64,000 nucleotides of DNA from NCBI GenBank assembly GCA_026419835.1, contig JAOAKQ010000001.1:1-64000 (forward strand), read 5' to 3'. The notes under the pieces are model-generated. The model made no database searches and was not told where the DNA came from. It saw only the letters and a list, made by a program, of their open reading frames with translations. Of the stretch, positions 47,871 through 56,233 are shown piece by piece. The position numbers were made by a program, and so were the translations under genes. Source of the DNA: Sulfolobales archaeon (lineage in GTDB: Archaea > Thermoproteota > Thermoprotei_A > Sulfolobales > NBVN01). How positions within the stretch are numbered: position 1 is the first letter of the stretch; each line of letters starts with the position of its first letter.

Positions 47871-49313
47871 CTAGGACGCTAACTCTTTAACCATGTAGGG
47901 ACCGCTCTCAATTTTTCTATAGCCATGTTTTCGGTAGTATTCTCTGGCACCAACACCCGGGAGAACGAATACCCTGCGGCAGCTGAATTCGTATCTCGCT
48001 ACATCTTCAGCTTCGCGGAGGAGTCTAGCGCCCCACCCCCTGTGCTGCCAAGAATTCTCGTCTCTAATTCCGACCGGAACTTCGGGTCCGTAGACGTGTA
48101 GCTCTCTAATAATGGCTGACCTATCTTTAAGTTCCGGTCTATGAGCTTTCTCTGAAGGAATTCTAAGTCTAAGTATCCCCACTACAACTCTAGAAGAGGG
48201 GTCCTCCACCGATAGGAATACCTCCATACCTCTACTTGCTTCATAGTGCTCTCTCTTTATAGACAGGTCTGATGGCTCGACTCCCCTGTAAAACTCCTGG
48301 CGACCGACTTCTCTAAACCTTATTTCCCTAATATCTATTCCCTTATCAATAGCTCGAAGTTCGACGAGTTCGCGCAGATTGCCTTTTCTAGGTCCAGCCT
48401 CGATGTACTGAACCGGTATATCTCGCTGAATTCTCATAACTCTAACCCACTTCGGTACGTACTTATAAGTCTCAGAGATCAGTTCGATAGCTTCTTCATC
48501 TGTGTACGGTCTGTACCTCCCCTCGATCCACCAATTATAGAGCTCCGTGCCTCTGACTACTACCGTTGGGTATATCTTGAGCATGTCGGGTCTGAAGTCG
48601 GGGTTCTCGAAGAGCTCTCTAACCATCTGGATATCTCTATCCGGATCCGAACCCGGTAGTCCCGGCATTACGTGGTAGACTACCTTAAACCCGCTATCCT
48701 TGAGAACTCTGGTAGCTTCAACCGTATCTCGCACAGTATGGCCTCTCCTCACTAACGCGAGGACGTCGTCAAAGACTGTCTGAACTCCTACTTCAACTCT
48801 AGTAGCACCTAGATAGAGCATTCGATCTGCGTGTTTTTCTTTAGCGAAATCAGGTCTTGTCTCTATTGTTAAGCCAACAATTCTAATCTTAGCTACCTCA
48901 TTTAATTTCTGAGCTTCTTGTAGACTAGGTGTTTCAGAAGACTTCCGCTCCGGGTACCTATTGGCAGCATGGAATACGTTCGCTATGAACCACTCCTGGT
49001 AACCTTCCGGTAGGGCCATAAACGTGCCACCCATAACAACCACCTCCACCTTACTGGGAACTTGACCGAGGAGCTCGTACTGAGCTAACCTCGCTCTTAC
49101 CTGCTGATACGGGTCGAAGTTAACCCTCAGAGCTCTCATAAGTGCTGGTTCCTCACCTATGTAGCTCTGTGGGGTACCAAAGTCCGGCCCCCCCGGGCAG
49201 TAGACACATTTACCGTGCGGGCACGGATGCGGCTTAGTCATAACCGCAACTACGGAGACTCCTGATAGCATCCTAGTCGGCTTCCTAACTTTCTCTAGGC
49301 GAACCGCGCTCAT
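47871..49313 (-). CDS. elp3: Elp3-family tRNA uridine-34 acetyl-CoA-dependent enzyme
   Basis: A 480-residue radical SAM plus GNAT protein that forms carboxymethyl-type modifications at wobble uridine 34. The radical SAM cluster motif is in PHPCPHGKCVYCPGG, followed by VVMGGTFMALP and IETRPDF. The C-terminal acetyltransferase domain ends with WGARLLREAEDVARYEF. A TATA-like CATTAAATAA about 26 bp upstream of the ATG suggests a leaderless mRNA. It converges with glmS. Confidence 0.95.
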   Translation of the reverse strand: MSAVRLEKVRKPTRMLSGVSVVAVMTKPHPCPHGKCVYCPGGPDFGTPQSYIGEEPALMRALRVNFDPYQQVRARLAQYELLGQVPSKVEVVVMGGTFMALPEGYQEWFIANVFHAANRYPERKSSETPSLQEAQKLNEVAKIRIVGLTIETRPDFAKEKHADRMLYLGATRVEVGVQTVFDDVLALVRRGHTVRDTVEATRVLKDSGFKVVYHVMPGLPGSDPDRDIQMVRELFENPDFRPDMLKIYPTVVVRGTELYNWWIEGRYRPYTDEEAIELISETYKYVPKWVRVMRIQRDIPVQYIEAGPRKGNLRELVELRAIDKGIDIREIRFREVGRQEFYRGVEPSDLSIKREHYEASRGMEVFLSVEDPSSRVVVGILRLRIPSEKAHRPELKDRSAIIRELHVYGPEVPVGIRDENSWQHRGWGARLLREAEDVARYEFSCRRVFVLPGVGAREYYRKHGYRKIESGPYMVKELAS

Positions 49314-49468
49314 CTAGACTAAAAATGTTCGAGAGTTATTTAATGCCCGAATAACCTACCACAGACCTCTCCCAAGATAAAACCTATAAACCCACAGACG
49401 GTAGAAACGCAGAAGAATCTGGGCGATAGAATTGAAAATCCTCTCCACCTCGTCTACCCAAAGAATTT

Positions 49469-49499
49469 CTTTAATTTACTTCCAGAGCTAGAGCTCTAG
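49469..49499 (+). promoter_or_regulatory. Flippase promoter with 12-bp palindrome
   Basis: A TATA-like CTTTAATTT (49469-49477) is followed by the perfect palindrome CTAGAGCTCTAG (49488-49499), directly before the Shine-Dalgarno GGAAGGAG and the GTG at 49511. The dyad overlaps the expected start site, a typical repressor position. The preceding 150 bp otherwise hold only the elp3 promoter. Confidence 0.4.
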
Positions 49500-49510
49500 G
49501 AAGGAGCGGA

Positions 49511-51043
49511 GTGAAGAACAGCGATGCGGCTCTCTACGAAGCAACCTCAATAGCGGTAGTAATAGCTGGAGGAAGCTTTCTCTCCTTATTTATTGCCGGT
49601 ATAGGGTCTCTTGCTTTGGCTAGACTGCTGGGACCTGAAGGATACGGAGCTTACTCACTCGTTCTAGCTGTACCTTCGTTTCTCATAGCTCTGGTAGACT
49701 TAGGCATGCCTGCGTCTATGATAAGATACATATCTAGGTACCCCGAGCGAGCAGTGCGCTACACATCGCAGGCACTTTCTGTAGCTACAGCTGCGGCACT
49801 TACCGCAACAATAGCTGGAGTATTCTTAAGTAGCTACCTCTCGCAAATCCTTATCAACAGACCTGAGTATTCGGAATTGGTAACTATCTCACTACCGTAC
49901 GTCACAGCGTACACAATACTTAACATCGTTAAAGCGTCTCTAATGGGCTTAGGAGAGAAGGTTAAGGCGGTATCGCTAGATCCTCTCTACAATATACTGA
50001 GAACCTCGCTATCGATATCTCTAGTACCTCTCCTATTCGTTAGAGGAGCTATACTGGGCTTCGTAATTGCGTCAGTAATCAGCTGCTTAGTAGGTATTCT
50101 CGTGCTGTCCAGATCTCTTGGTAGTTCGAAATTTGAACCGAATTTCTTAAGCATGCGAGAACTACTAAGCTTTTCTCTCCCACTACACGCCGCCAATCTC
50201 ATCAACTCCGTAATGTGGATATATACAACAATAGTCTTATCGAGATTTTTCACGGACTTCGAGATAGGAAACTATAGAGCTGCTCTAAATCTTCTAACTG
50301 TAATATCTCTAGTTATATCTCCGTTCTCAACCGCTTTTCTAAGAGTTTTCTCTGAAGCCAGTACTCAGAATTTCGAGAAGATATTTGAAGACTCGGTTAA
50401 GTACGTAGCACTAATTTCAGTTCCTCTAGCGCTGTACTCATCAGCGACATCACACGACCTCGTTCGAGTGGTCTACGGTCGAAGATATGGCGACGCTGAG
50501 AACTACTTCAGCGTAGTGGTTTTCGCAAATATACTGACACTAGCTGGGTCTCACGTAGTAGGATCCGCTCTAAGTGCTGCGGGTAGAACTAAGTACATCC
50601 TACTATCTAGCACTGCTGGAGCTCTGACCTACGTACCCCTACTATACGTTCTTACGGGAATGTGCGGTTTGTACGGTGCCGCCGTGTCTTACGTTTCTCT
50701 AGGTGCTGTAGTTACTCTAACTCAGCTGTACTTCCTTAAAAAAGTCATCAGAGTATCTGTGAGCACCTCGTTTTCACTGAAAGTTGTGGCTTCCTCCGCG
50801 GTGCCCGCAGTTTTAGTAGCGCACTTAGCTAGTGGGTCGGATTTTCTAGGTTCCCTCCTACTACTAATTGCTAAATTCACCGTTTTCGTAGCTATCTACA
50901 CGGCACTGCTAGTAGCTCTTAGAGCTATTTCTGAAGAAGATATCAGGAAGCTGCGCAGTTTATCAAGAGCTCTAGGCCCTCTATCGAAGGTAGTGGGCAT
51001 AGTGCTTAAGTACGCTACTTTACTGATAAGAACCCTCCAATAG
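49511..51043 (+). CDS. Wzx-like lipid-linked oligosaccharide flippase
   Basis: A 510-residue membrane protein with about 14 transmembrane helices of the MOP/polysaccharide-transport superfamily. The start GSLALARLLGPEGYGAYSLVLAVP and the Arg-rich loop before helix 5 are typical. It probably flips lipid-linked glycans across the membrane for S-layer or protein glycosylation, in line with glmS and the DPM-like gene in the window. Confidence 0.85.
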   Translation: MKNSDAALYEATSIAVVIAGGSFLSLFIAGIGSLALARLLGPEGYGAYSLVLAVPSFLIALVDLGMPASMIRYISRYPERAVRYTSQALSVATAAALTATIAGVFLSSYLSQILINRPEYSELVTISLPYVTAYTILNIVKASLMGLGEKVKAVSLDPLYNILRTSLSISLVPLLFVRGAILGFVIASVISCLVGILVLSRSLGSSKFEPNFLSMRELLSFSLPLHAANLINSVMWIYTTIVLSRFFTDFEIGNYRAALNLLTVISLVISPFSTAFLRVFSEASTQNFEKIFEDSVKYVALISVPLALYSSATSHDLVRVVYGRRYGDAENYFSVVVFANILTLAGSHVVGSALSAAGRTKYILLSSTAGALTYVPLLYVLTGMCGLYGAAVSYVSLGAVVTLTQLYFLKKVIRVSVSTSFSLKVVASSAVPAVLVAHLASGSDFLGSLLLLIAKFTVFVAIYTALLVALRAISEEDIRKLRSLSRALGPLSKVVGIVLKYATLLIRTLQ

Positions 51044-51056
51044 AGGGGGTGGAGCT

Positions 51057-51296
51057 GTGTGGTTCGCTCACGTAGTAGGTCCTCTAGGAACCTACGTTAG
51101 GACTAGGTGGATGTATATTGAAGACATCGAGAAGTGCTTTGAGGACGGTAGTCTAAGTTACGGTAATCTGAGGGTAAGTCTCAGTAAGCACTACTTAGAT
51201 GACGTAATAAAGATGTCGTCACTAGACCCAGACATAGTTGATGTGGTTAAGAGCTCTGAAAGAGATAGTGTCTGCGTGTACGTATACGGAAGATAG
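51057..51296 (+). CDS. Small protein, unknown
   Basis: A 79-residue acidic protein without recognised motif. It lies 13 bp after the flippase gene and has its own Shine-Dalgarno-like GGGGGTGG. The composition fits a real gene of this genome. The next gene has its own TATA-like element, so this one probably shares the flippase transcript. Confidence 0.5.
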   Translation: MWFAHVVGPLGTYVRTRWMYIEDIEKCFEDGSLSYGNLRVSLSKHYLDDVIKMSSLDPDIVDVVKSSERDSVCVYVYGR

Positions 51297-51339
51297 ATTC
51301 TTCAATATATATTTCCTAAGAGAGTAGATCTTGGACTCT

Positions 51340-51741
51340 ATGAGTAGAACGGATAAGAGAGCGGTCGCCGAATCAGTAGAAAACTCCGTTGAAAAACCAC
51401 CTGAGAAAGCTATTGAAGCGGTACTAGGAAGGCGCTTACTAAAGCTTCTCTGTAGAAGTGATAAGGAATCCGCCGAAATATACGTATTCTACGGAAGAGA
51501 TAGAAGCTACGTGCTAATTCCCAAAGCATTCTGCGGATGTAAGGACTTTGAAATAAACGTAGTTTTAAGGAGAGAAAGAGGTTCTTGCTATCATCTAATC
51601 GCTCTCGAACTAGCTATAAGAAGGGGGGTCCTCAGAGTTTTAGAAGTAGATTGCGGTACTCTTAGAGAAGTAGCACTAGAACTAGTACTCGGAGAAAACT
51701 CACCTACTCTAAGAAAGATAGTGCGCCATTTACTCCCCTGA
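51340..51741 (+). CDS. SWIM zinc-finger protein
   Basis: A protein of about 133 residues carrying a SWIM domain: Cys68 and Cys70 (FCGCKDF), then Cys86 and His88 (SCYHLIALELA), numbered from the longer TTG start at 51331. SWIM proteins pair with RecA/RadA paralogues in recombination in archaea and eukaryotes, so a role in DNA repair is possible. A TATA-like ATATATATT at about 51306-51314 favours the ATG at 51340 for a leaderless mRNA. Confidence 0.75.
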   Translation: MSRTDKRAVAESVENSVEKPPEKAIEAVLGRRLLKLLCRSDKESAEIYVFYGRDRSYVLIPKAFCGCKDFEINVVLRRERGSCYHLIALELAIRRGVLRVLEVDCGTLREVALELVLGENSPTLRKIVRHLLP

Positions 51742-51801
51742 GAGAACTCTACTAACTACCTAGCTAAACTCGCTGATACACTGAGTATCTGAACGTGCTT
51801 G

Positions 51802-51907
<106 letters not shown>

Positions 51908-51946
51908 ACCATAGGTATATCGTGGCATAGCTCTTAAACTTTTATC

Positions 51947-52061
51947 TGGTGCGGGGGGTGGGATTCGAACCCACGCAGGCCTACGCCATCGGGTCTCGCA
52001 TCCCCAGAGCTGCTGGAAGACCTTAAGCCCGACCCCTTTGACCTAGCTCGGGCACCCCCGC
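51947..52061 (-). tRNA. tRNA-Leu (TAA) with intron
   Basis: Type II tRNA with acceptor GCGGGGG/CCCCCGC, D-loop CTAGGTCAAAGGGG, a long variable arm and T-loop TTCGAAT. The anticodon stem TCGGG/CCCGA encloses CTTAAGA, anticodon UAA, with a 27-nt intron after position 37 at 51995-52021. CCA is encoded (51949-51947). A TATA box ACATATAAGT lies at 52101-52110. Confidence 0.94.
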
Positions 52062-52083
52062 ACCGGTACACGGGTGTACCGGT
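52062..52083 (-). repeat. Perfect hairpin abutting the tRNA-Leu 5' end
   Basis: Ten bases, ACCGGTACAC, pair with GTGTACCGGT across a 2-nt centre. The repeat begins at the base next to the mature 5' end of tRNA-Leu and would be the first 20-odd nucleotides of the pre-tRNA, given the TATA box 20-25 bp further upstream. It could be a leader hairpin or a dyad bound by a protein. Confidence 0.55.
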
Positions 52084-52194
52084 AAATAGTTAGCTCAGGA
52101 ACTTATATGTGAAAAGGAAGTACGTATATACGCAGGCGTCGCGGAGGCAAAGCTTATAACCTCGTAGAGTAAGTAGAGCGGGCACCTAGAGAAC

Positions 52195-53751
52195 ATGGTG
52201 GACGATCTACGTGAAGACTACGTTAGAACGGCTGGTGAAGTAGTGCTAGTTCCCGATACCACCGTTATATATAATGGCGTTCTTAGAAGACTTATAGTTA
52301 AAGAAGGAATTAGAGGCGTCGTAACTATACCTAAAGAGCTTGTCATGTTTTTCGATAATCTCAGTAAGGAAGGTAGGAGTTTAGGTGTCGTAGCTTTAGA
52401 GGAGCTCAGACTAATTAGAAGTCTCTCGGATAGGTACGGAGTAAAGCTGAGAATAACTTCAATAAATAGAAAGATAGATGATATAGATGTTGCGATAAGA
52501 GAATACGCCTACGAAAACGGCTTCGTACTGGTAACCTCTTCTAGAACTCAGAAGCTTTCAGCTGAAATACTCGGTGTTAAAGTTCTCTACAAAGAGCCGG
52601 AGAGAATACAGCTTAGAGAACTCGAGAAGTACTTCGCTGAAGACGTGATGAGCGTGCATCTCAAAGAAGGCGCCTCACCACAGGTTAAGAAAGGGCGCCC
52701 CGGTAGGTGGGTACTAGAGAAGGTTTCTGAGACCCCAATAACTCGAGAAGAACTCGAAGCTCTCTCCGAGGAAATAGTTGAAGCGGCGAAGACTCTACCC
52801 GACGCAGTAATCGAAATAGAGAGAAGAGGTTCGACAATAATTCAGCTCGGCGACTATAGAATAATCATCTCCAGACCCCCCATGAGTAGTGGGTGGGAGA
52901 TAACTGCGGTGAAGCCTCTTGCTAGACCTAAGCTAGAAGACTACGGTCTTCCGGAGAAATTGGTGAAGAGACTCAATGAGAGAGCCGAGGGTATAGTAAT
53001 AGCTGGAGCCCCCGGGATGGGTAAGACCACGTTCGCTCAAGCGCTAGCGGAGTACTACTCAAGGAAGGGTAGGGTCGTTAAGACAATCGAATCTCCTAGA
53101 GATATGAAGCTACCGCCTCAGGTAGTTCAGTACTCGAAGATATACGCAACACCAGACGAGCTGCATGATATACTACTTCTAAGTAGACCGGATTACACAA
53201 TATTCGATGAGATGAGGAATGACGAAGACTTCAAGCTTTACGTAGACTTGAGGTTAGCCGGTATAGGTATGGTGGGAGTAGTGCACGCGTCATCACCTAT
53301 AGACGCTATACAGAGATTTATAGGTAGAGTCGATATCGGCGTGCTTCCATCGGTCGTAGACACGCTCATCTTCATAGATTCTGGTGAAGTTAGAAAGGTC
53401 TACGAACTCGATATCACAGTTAGACTACCAACCGGTCTTAGAGAGTCGGATCTAGCTAGACCGGTAGTTGAAGTTCGTGATGCTATTACTGGAGATTTAG
53501 AGTACGAAATATACACTTTCGGCGAGCAGACCACAGTAATACCCGTTAAGAAAGTCTATGGCAGTACTATGAGGAAGAACGTGGAGCAGGTAGTAAAGTC
53601 ACTGGTACCGTCGGCTAGAGTAACTCATAGTGGAGATAGCATAGTTGTTAGCATACCTAGGGATGAAGCTAAGAATCTCAGTAGGCTTAAGCGAAAACTT
53701 AGAAGAATTAAGGAAGAACTCGGTATAGACGTAGTTCTCGAACTAAGCTAG
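52195..53751 (+). CDS. PIN-KH-ATPase protein (PINc/VirB11-like)
   Basis: A 518-residue archaeal protein combining three domains: a PIN nuclease (VVLVPDTTVIYNGVL at 16-30, further acidic residues near 96-98), a secretion-type ATPase with Walker A GAPGMGKTTF (271-280) and Walker B-like YTIFDEMRNDED, and a C-terminal KH domain. Such proteins probably process or surveil RNA at the ribosome, but the substrate is unknown. A TATA-like GCTTATAAC precedes the ATG. Confidence 0.9.
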   Translation: MVDDLREDYVRTAGEVVLVPDTTVIYNGVLRRLIVKEGIRGVVTIPKELVMFFDNLSKEGRSLGVVALEELRLIRSLSDRYGVKLRITSINRKIDDIDVAIREYAYENGFVLVTSSRTQKLSAEILGVKVLYKEPERIQLRELEKYFAEDVMSVHLKEGASPQVKKGRPGRWVLEKVSETPITREELEALSEEIVEAAKTLPDAVIEIERRGSTIIQLGDYRIIISRPPMSSGWEITAVKPLARPKLEDYGLPEKLVKRLNERAEGIVIAGAPGMGKTTFAQALAEYYSRKGRVVKTIESPRDMKLPPQVVQYSKIYATPDELHDILLLSRPDYTIFDEMRNDEDFKLYVDLRLAGIGMVGVVHASSPIDAIQRFIGRVDIGVLPSVVDTLIFIDSGEVRKVYELDITVRLPTGLRESDLARPVVEVRDAITGDLEYEIYTFGEQTTVIPVKKVYGSTMRKNVEQVVKSLVPSARVTHSGDSIVVSIPRDEAKNLSRLKRKLRRIKEELGIDVVLELS

Positions 53752-53753
53752 AG

Positions 53754-54575
53754 CTACTCCCTCCCCAGGTAGTTTGAGAGAATTAGTGTTAGAATCAGGG
53801 GCGTAATCAAGTACGAGAGATCCACACCCTCTCTTAAAAGCTCTCTATCGAGTTCGTAGAGAACTCTTTGATTGAGCTCTGCCACCGAGCTAAGCTTCTC
53901 GCACTCGAATCGAGCTAGCTTAAGAAAAGCTCTTACTGCTATATCATTTAATTCAATACTTTCAGTAGCCACACGCCCTACCTCCAACCCAACTTCGACG
54001 ATGTAGTCCATTCTCTTCAAAACGTACTGAATGTCCCTAGCTTTTGAGCTGAGAGCGGATAGAATATCCCCTATAGATGGCTTTTCTGTAGCTAACTTAC
54101 TGAAGGTAATACCACTCTCTAGAAGAGCCGTGTAACCAGCTCCGTAAAATTGTCTAATACCGTCGACAAGAGCGGATGTGTCCTTAGAGTTATCGATACC
54201 TAAAATTGTGAAGAATATCTTTCTGAAGCTACTCGCGAACGACTGCTGTTTAAGAGAATATGCTACAGATAGTGTGAATGGAATTAGTGCTAAGCTTAAA
54301 GTTTGGTGAGCCCTCGCACCTAGCTTTCTGTAGGATTTAGCAAGTGAGTTGTAGAATAGACGGCCTATGCCTACAGAGTAGAGAGTTTCCTTACCGGTAC
54401 CGACATCTAGCCCAGCGGTAAAAGCCTGACTATATACATCTAGAGATGAAGACACAGTAAATACTATGGATTCTAGGTCTCTGAACCTCGTAGAGTACCT
54501 GTGGGGTGCCGCTGGCTTAATGTATGAGTAGACCGCCAGGTGCAGAGCCTCTATTAATCTACTTAAGTACTCCAC
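53754..54575 (-). CDS. CitG/MdcB-like protein, divergent
   Basis: A 273-residue helical protein resembling triphosphoribosyl-dephospho-CoA synthases. PAAPHRYSTRFRDLESI parallels the family's KPGxVHRxxDF start. GARAHQTLSLALIPF occupies the place of GGNTHxGxxLLLxPL, so the NTH triad is altered, and TLSVAYSL follows. Activity in making the citrate-lyase prosthetic group is doubtful, since no lyase genes are near. It converges with the PIN-KH-ATPase gene, with only 2 bp between the stops. Confidence 0.5.
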   Translation of the reverse strand: MEYLSRLIEALHLAVYSYIKPAAPHRYSTRFRDLESIVFTVSSSLDVYSQAFTAGLDVGTGKETLYSVGIGRLFYNSLAKSYRKLGARAHQTLSLALIPFTLSVAYSLKQQSFASSFRKIFFTILGIDNSKDTSALVDGIRQFYGAGYTALLESGITFSKLATEKPSIGDILSALSSKARDIQYVLKRMDYIVEVGLEVGRVATESIELNDIAVRAFLKLARFECEKLSSVAELNQRVLYELDRELLREGVDLSYLITPLILTLILSNYLGRE

Positions 54576-54673
54576 TATCAGCTCTACCAGCCGATCTTGA
54601 ATTTAGATTAAAGCTAATTAACCTGGTAACAAAACTGAGTCTCTGTAGATAGGTAGTGCAATAGCTCTTGAAG

Positions 54674-56230
54674 CTACAGCAGCGTTTTCAGCTTTCCAAT
54701 TAGCTTAGATACGTACAAAGCTCTTATAGAGTCGTTCATACTTTCAGATATGTCTTCTACGCTCGATATATCAGCTTCTATAAACATCCTAATCATTTCA
54801 CCAAGAACCGTTATACCTATTAAACTGTTGAGAGCCACGCCCCACATTTCTTTAAAATTCGCTCGGCAGAAAATTACTATTTCGTTTTGCCAGTGCCTGT
54901 ACTCAAGTTCTTCGAGTTCGAAGAATTCGTTTGATTGAATAGCTTCTTTTACGATGCTCACCAAGTTCTTTAGTTCTCCGACTTTCTTTATGGAGAAAAC
55001 TACCTCGTGCCTCTCAACTATGGGTGTGTAGGATCCGTATCTAGCCGTTCCAGCACCTACTTCTCTTAATAGAGCTAGCAGAGCTAGGAAGCCCGAGAGT
55101 AGACTAGCTGTAACTGAGATGACAGCTTGCCTTACCGAGAATAGATGTAGAACTAGCACTAGGGAAATAGCGGAGCCCAGTGATGTAACTACTGCGACAT
55201 GCATTAGTAGAGTAATTGAAGTCCCCCATTGTGGTAATCCTACGTAGTGGAGTCTTTCGTGCACAACTTTAAATTCGGGTAGTAGAGACCTATAGGCTAC
55301 GGCTACTATGATTACACTCGAGAGAACTACAAATAGAGCTGATACGGCAGCTTCTAACGTCATAACTCGGACAGCGCCAATAATTAGGACCTCGCTGCCC
55401 GAGTAGTACTGAAGTGATTCAACATTAAGAACCTCAGCTAGTCCTTCAATCGTGCTGCGAGTGACCACCCTCCCTACTAGCAAGATATCTGTAACTAGAG
55501 GTTCTTCAAAACCTAGAATCTCTGAAACCGTAAATATGTCGGATACTATGACTAGGTCTAGCGATGGAACTATGGGTTCTAGTCCGATATACCCTAGAAC
55601 CGGTAGAAGAGTTTCGAGCGGAGTGATCTTGAATCTACGCAGAGAATTTTGAATGCATCTAACCCTAAATCCGATCGTGTAGATGCTTTCGTTTCGAAAA
55701 TCCCGGCATCCAGTTAGGATCTCTCTTTCAGAAATGTTTAATCTCGAGAGAATGTCTCCATCAACACCAATAACTACCCACTTAACCTCGGGCAATCCCT
55801 CGATTTTAATACCCTTCTCCAGGACTGCTCTATACAGATACATCGCACGCCCATCTCTTACTAGAGAGTCTACAGTCTCATCTGCGGTCCTCAACTTCAT
55901 AGGCTCAGAGAGTTTTACCAGCGCCACAGGGTCTTCGACTACCTCACCCAAGTTCTGAACGTATTCCGTTCTCGTATCGCTATACGCAGCTGCGGCTATT
56001 AGTGATGATGTGACTATGCATGTAACGATCAGCGCGGTCGTAATGTTTAGTAAAGTAATTCTAAGTACTCTACCGAAAACACGCATCTTCGTCATGCTGT
56101 GCCTAACGTACTGACGAAATAGTGGAGGTGATAGTTCTATACTGCCCCTCCAGGTCTTAAGTACTCTAGTGGCAGCGTACGCCGCTATGCCGATGTACGT
56201 TAGTGCAAAAACTATGAAAACTAGCTCCAC
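54674..56230 (-). CDS. FtsX/MacB-like membrane protein, unknown
   Basis: A 518-residue protein with an N-terminal helix, a second helix at about 58-82, a large extracytoplasmic domain (about 85-290), three further transmembrane helices (about 293-395) and a cytoplasmic tail of about 110 residues. This resembles FtsX-type permeases that work with ATPases, but no ATPase gene is adjacent. It starts 3 bp after the OPT transporter gene, so they form one operon. Confidence 0.6.
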   Translation of the reverse strand: MELVFIVFALTYIGIAAYAATRVLKTWRGSIELSPPLFRQYVRHSMTKMRVFGRVLRITLLNITTALIVTCIVTSSLIAAAAYSDTRTEYVQNLGEVVEDPVALVKLSEPMKLRTADETVDSLVRDGRAMYLYRAVLEKGIKIEGLPEVKWVVIGVDGDILSRLNISEREILTGCRDFRNESIYTIGFRVRCIQNSLRRFKITPLETLLPVLGYIGLEPIVPSLDLVIVSDIFTVSEILGFEEPLVTDILLVGRVVTRSTIEGLAEVLNVESLQYYSGSEVLIIGAVRVMTLEAAVSALFVVLSSVIIVAVAYRSLLPEFKVVHERLHYVGLPQWGTSITLLMHVAVVTSLGSAISLVLVLHLFSVRQAVISVTASLLSGFLALLALLREVGAGTARYGSYTPIVERHEVVFSIKKVGELKNLVSIVKEAIQSNEFFELEELEYRHWQNEIVIFCRANFKEMWGVALNSLIGITVLGEMIRMFIEADISSVEDISESMNDSIRALYVSKLIGKLKTLL

Positions 56231-56233
56231 GGC

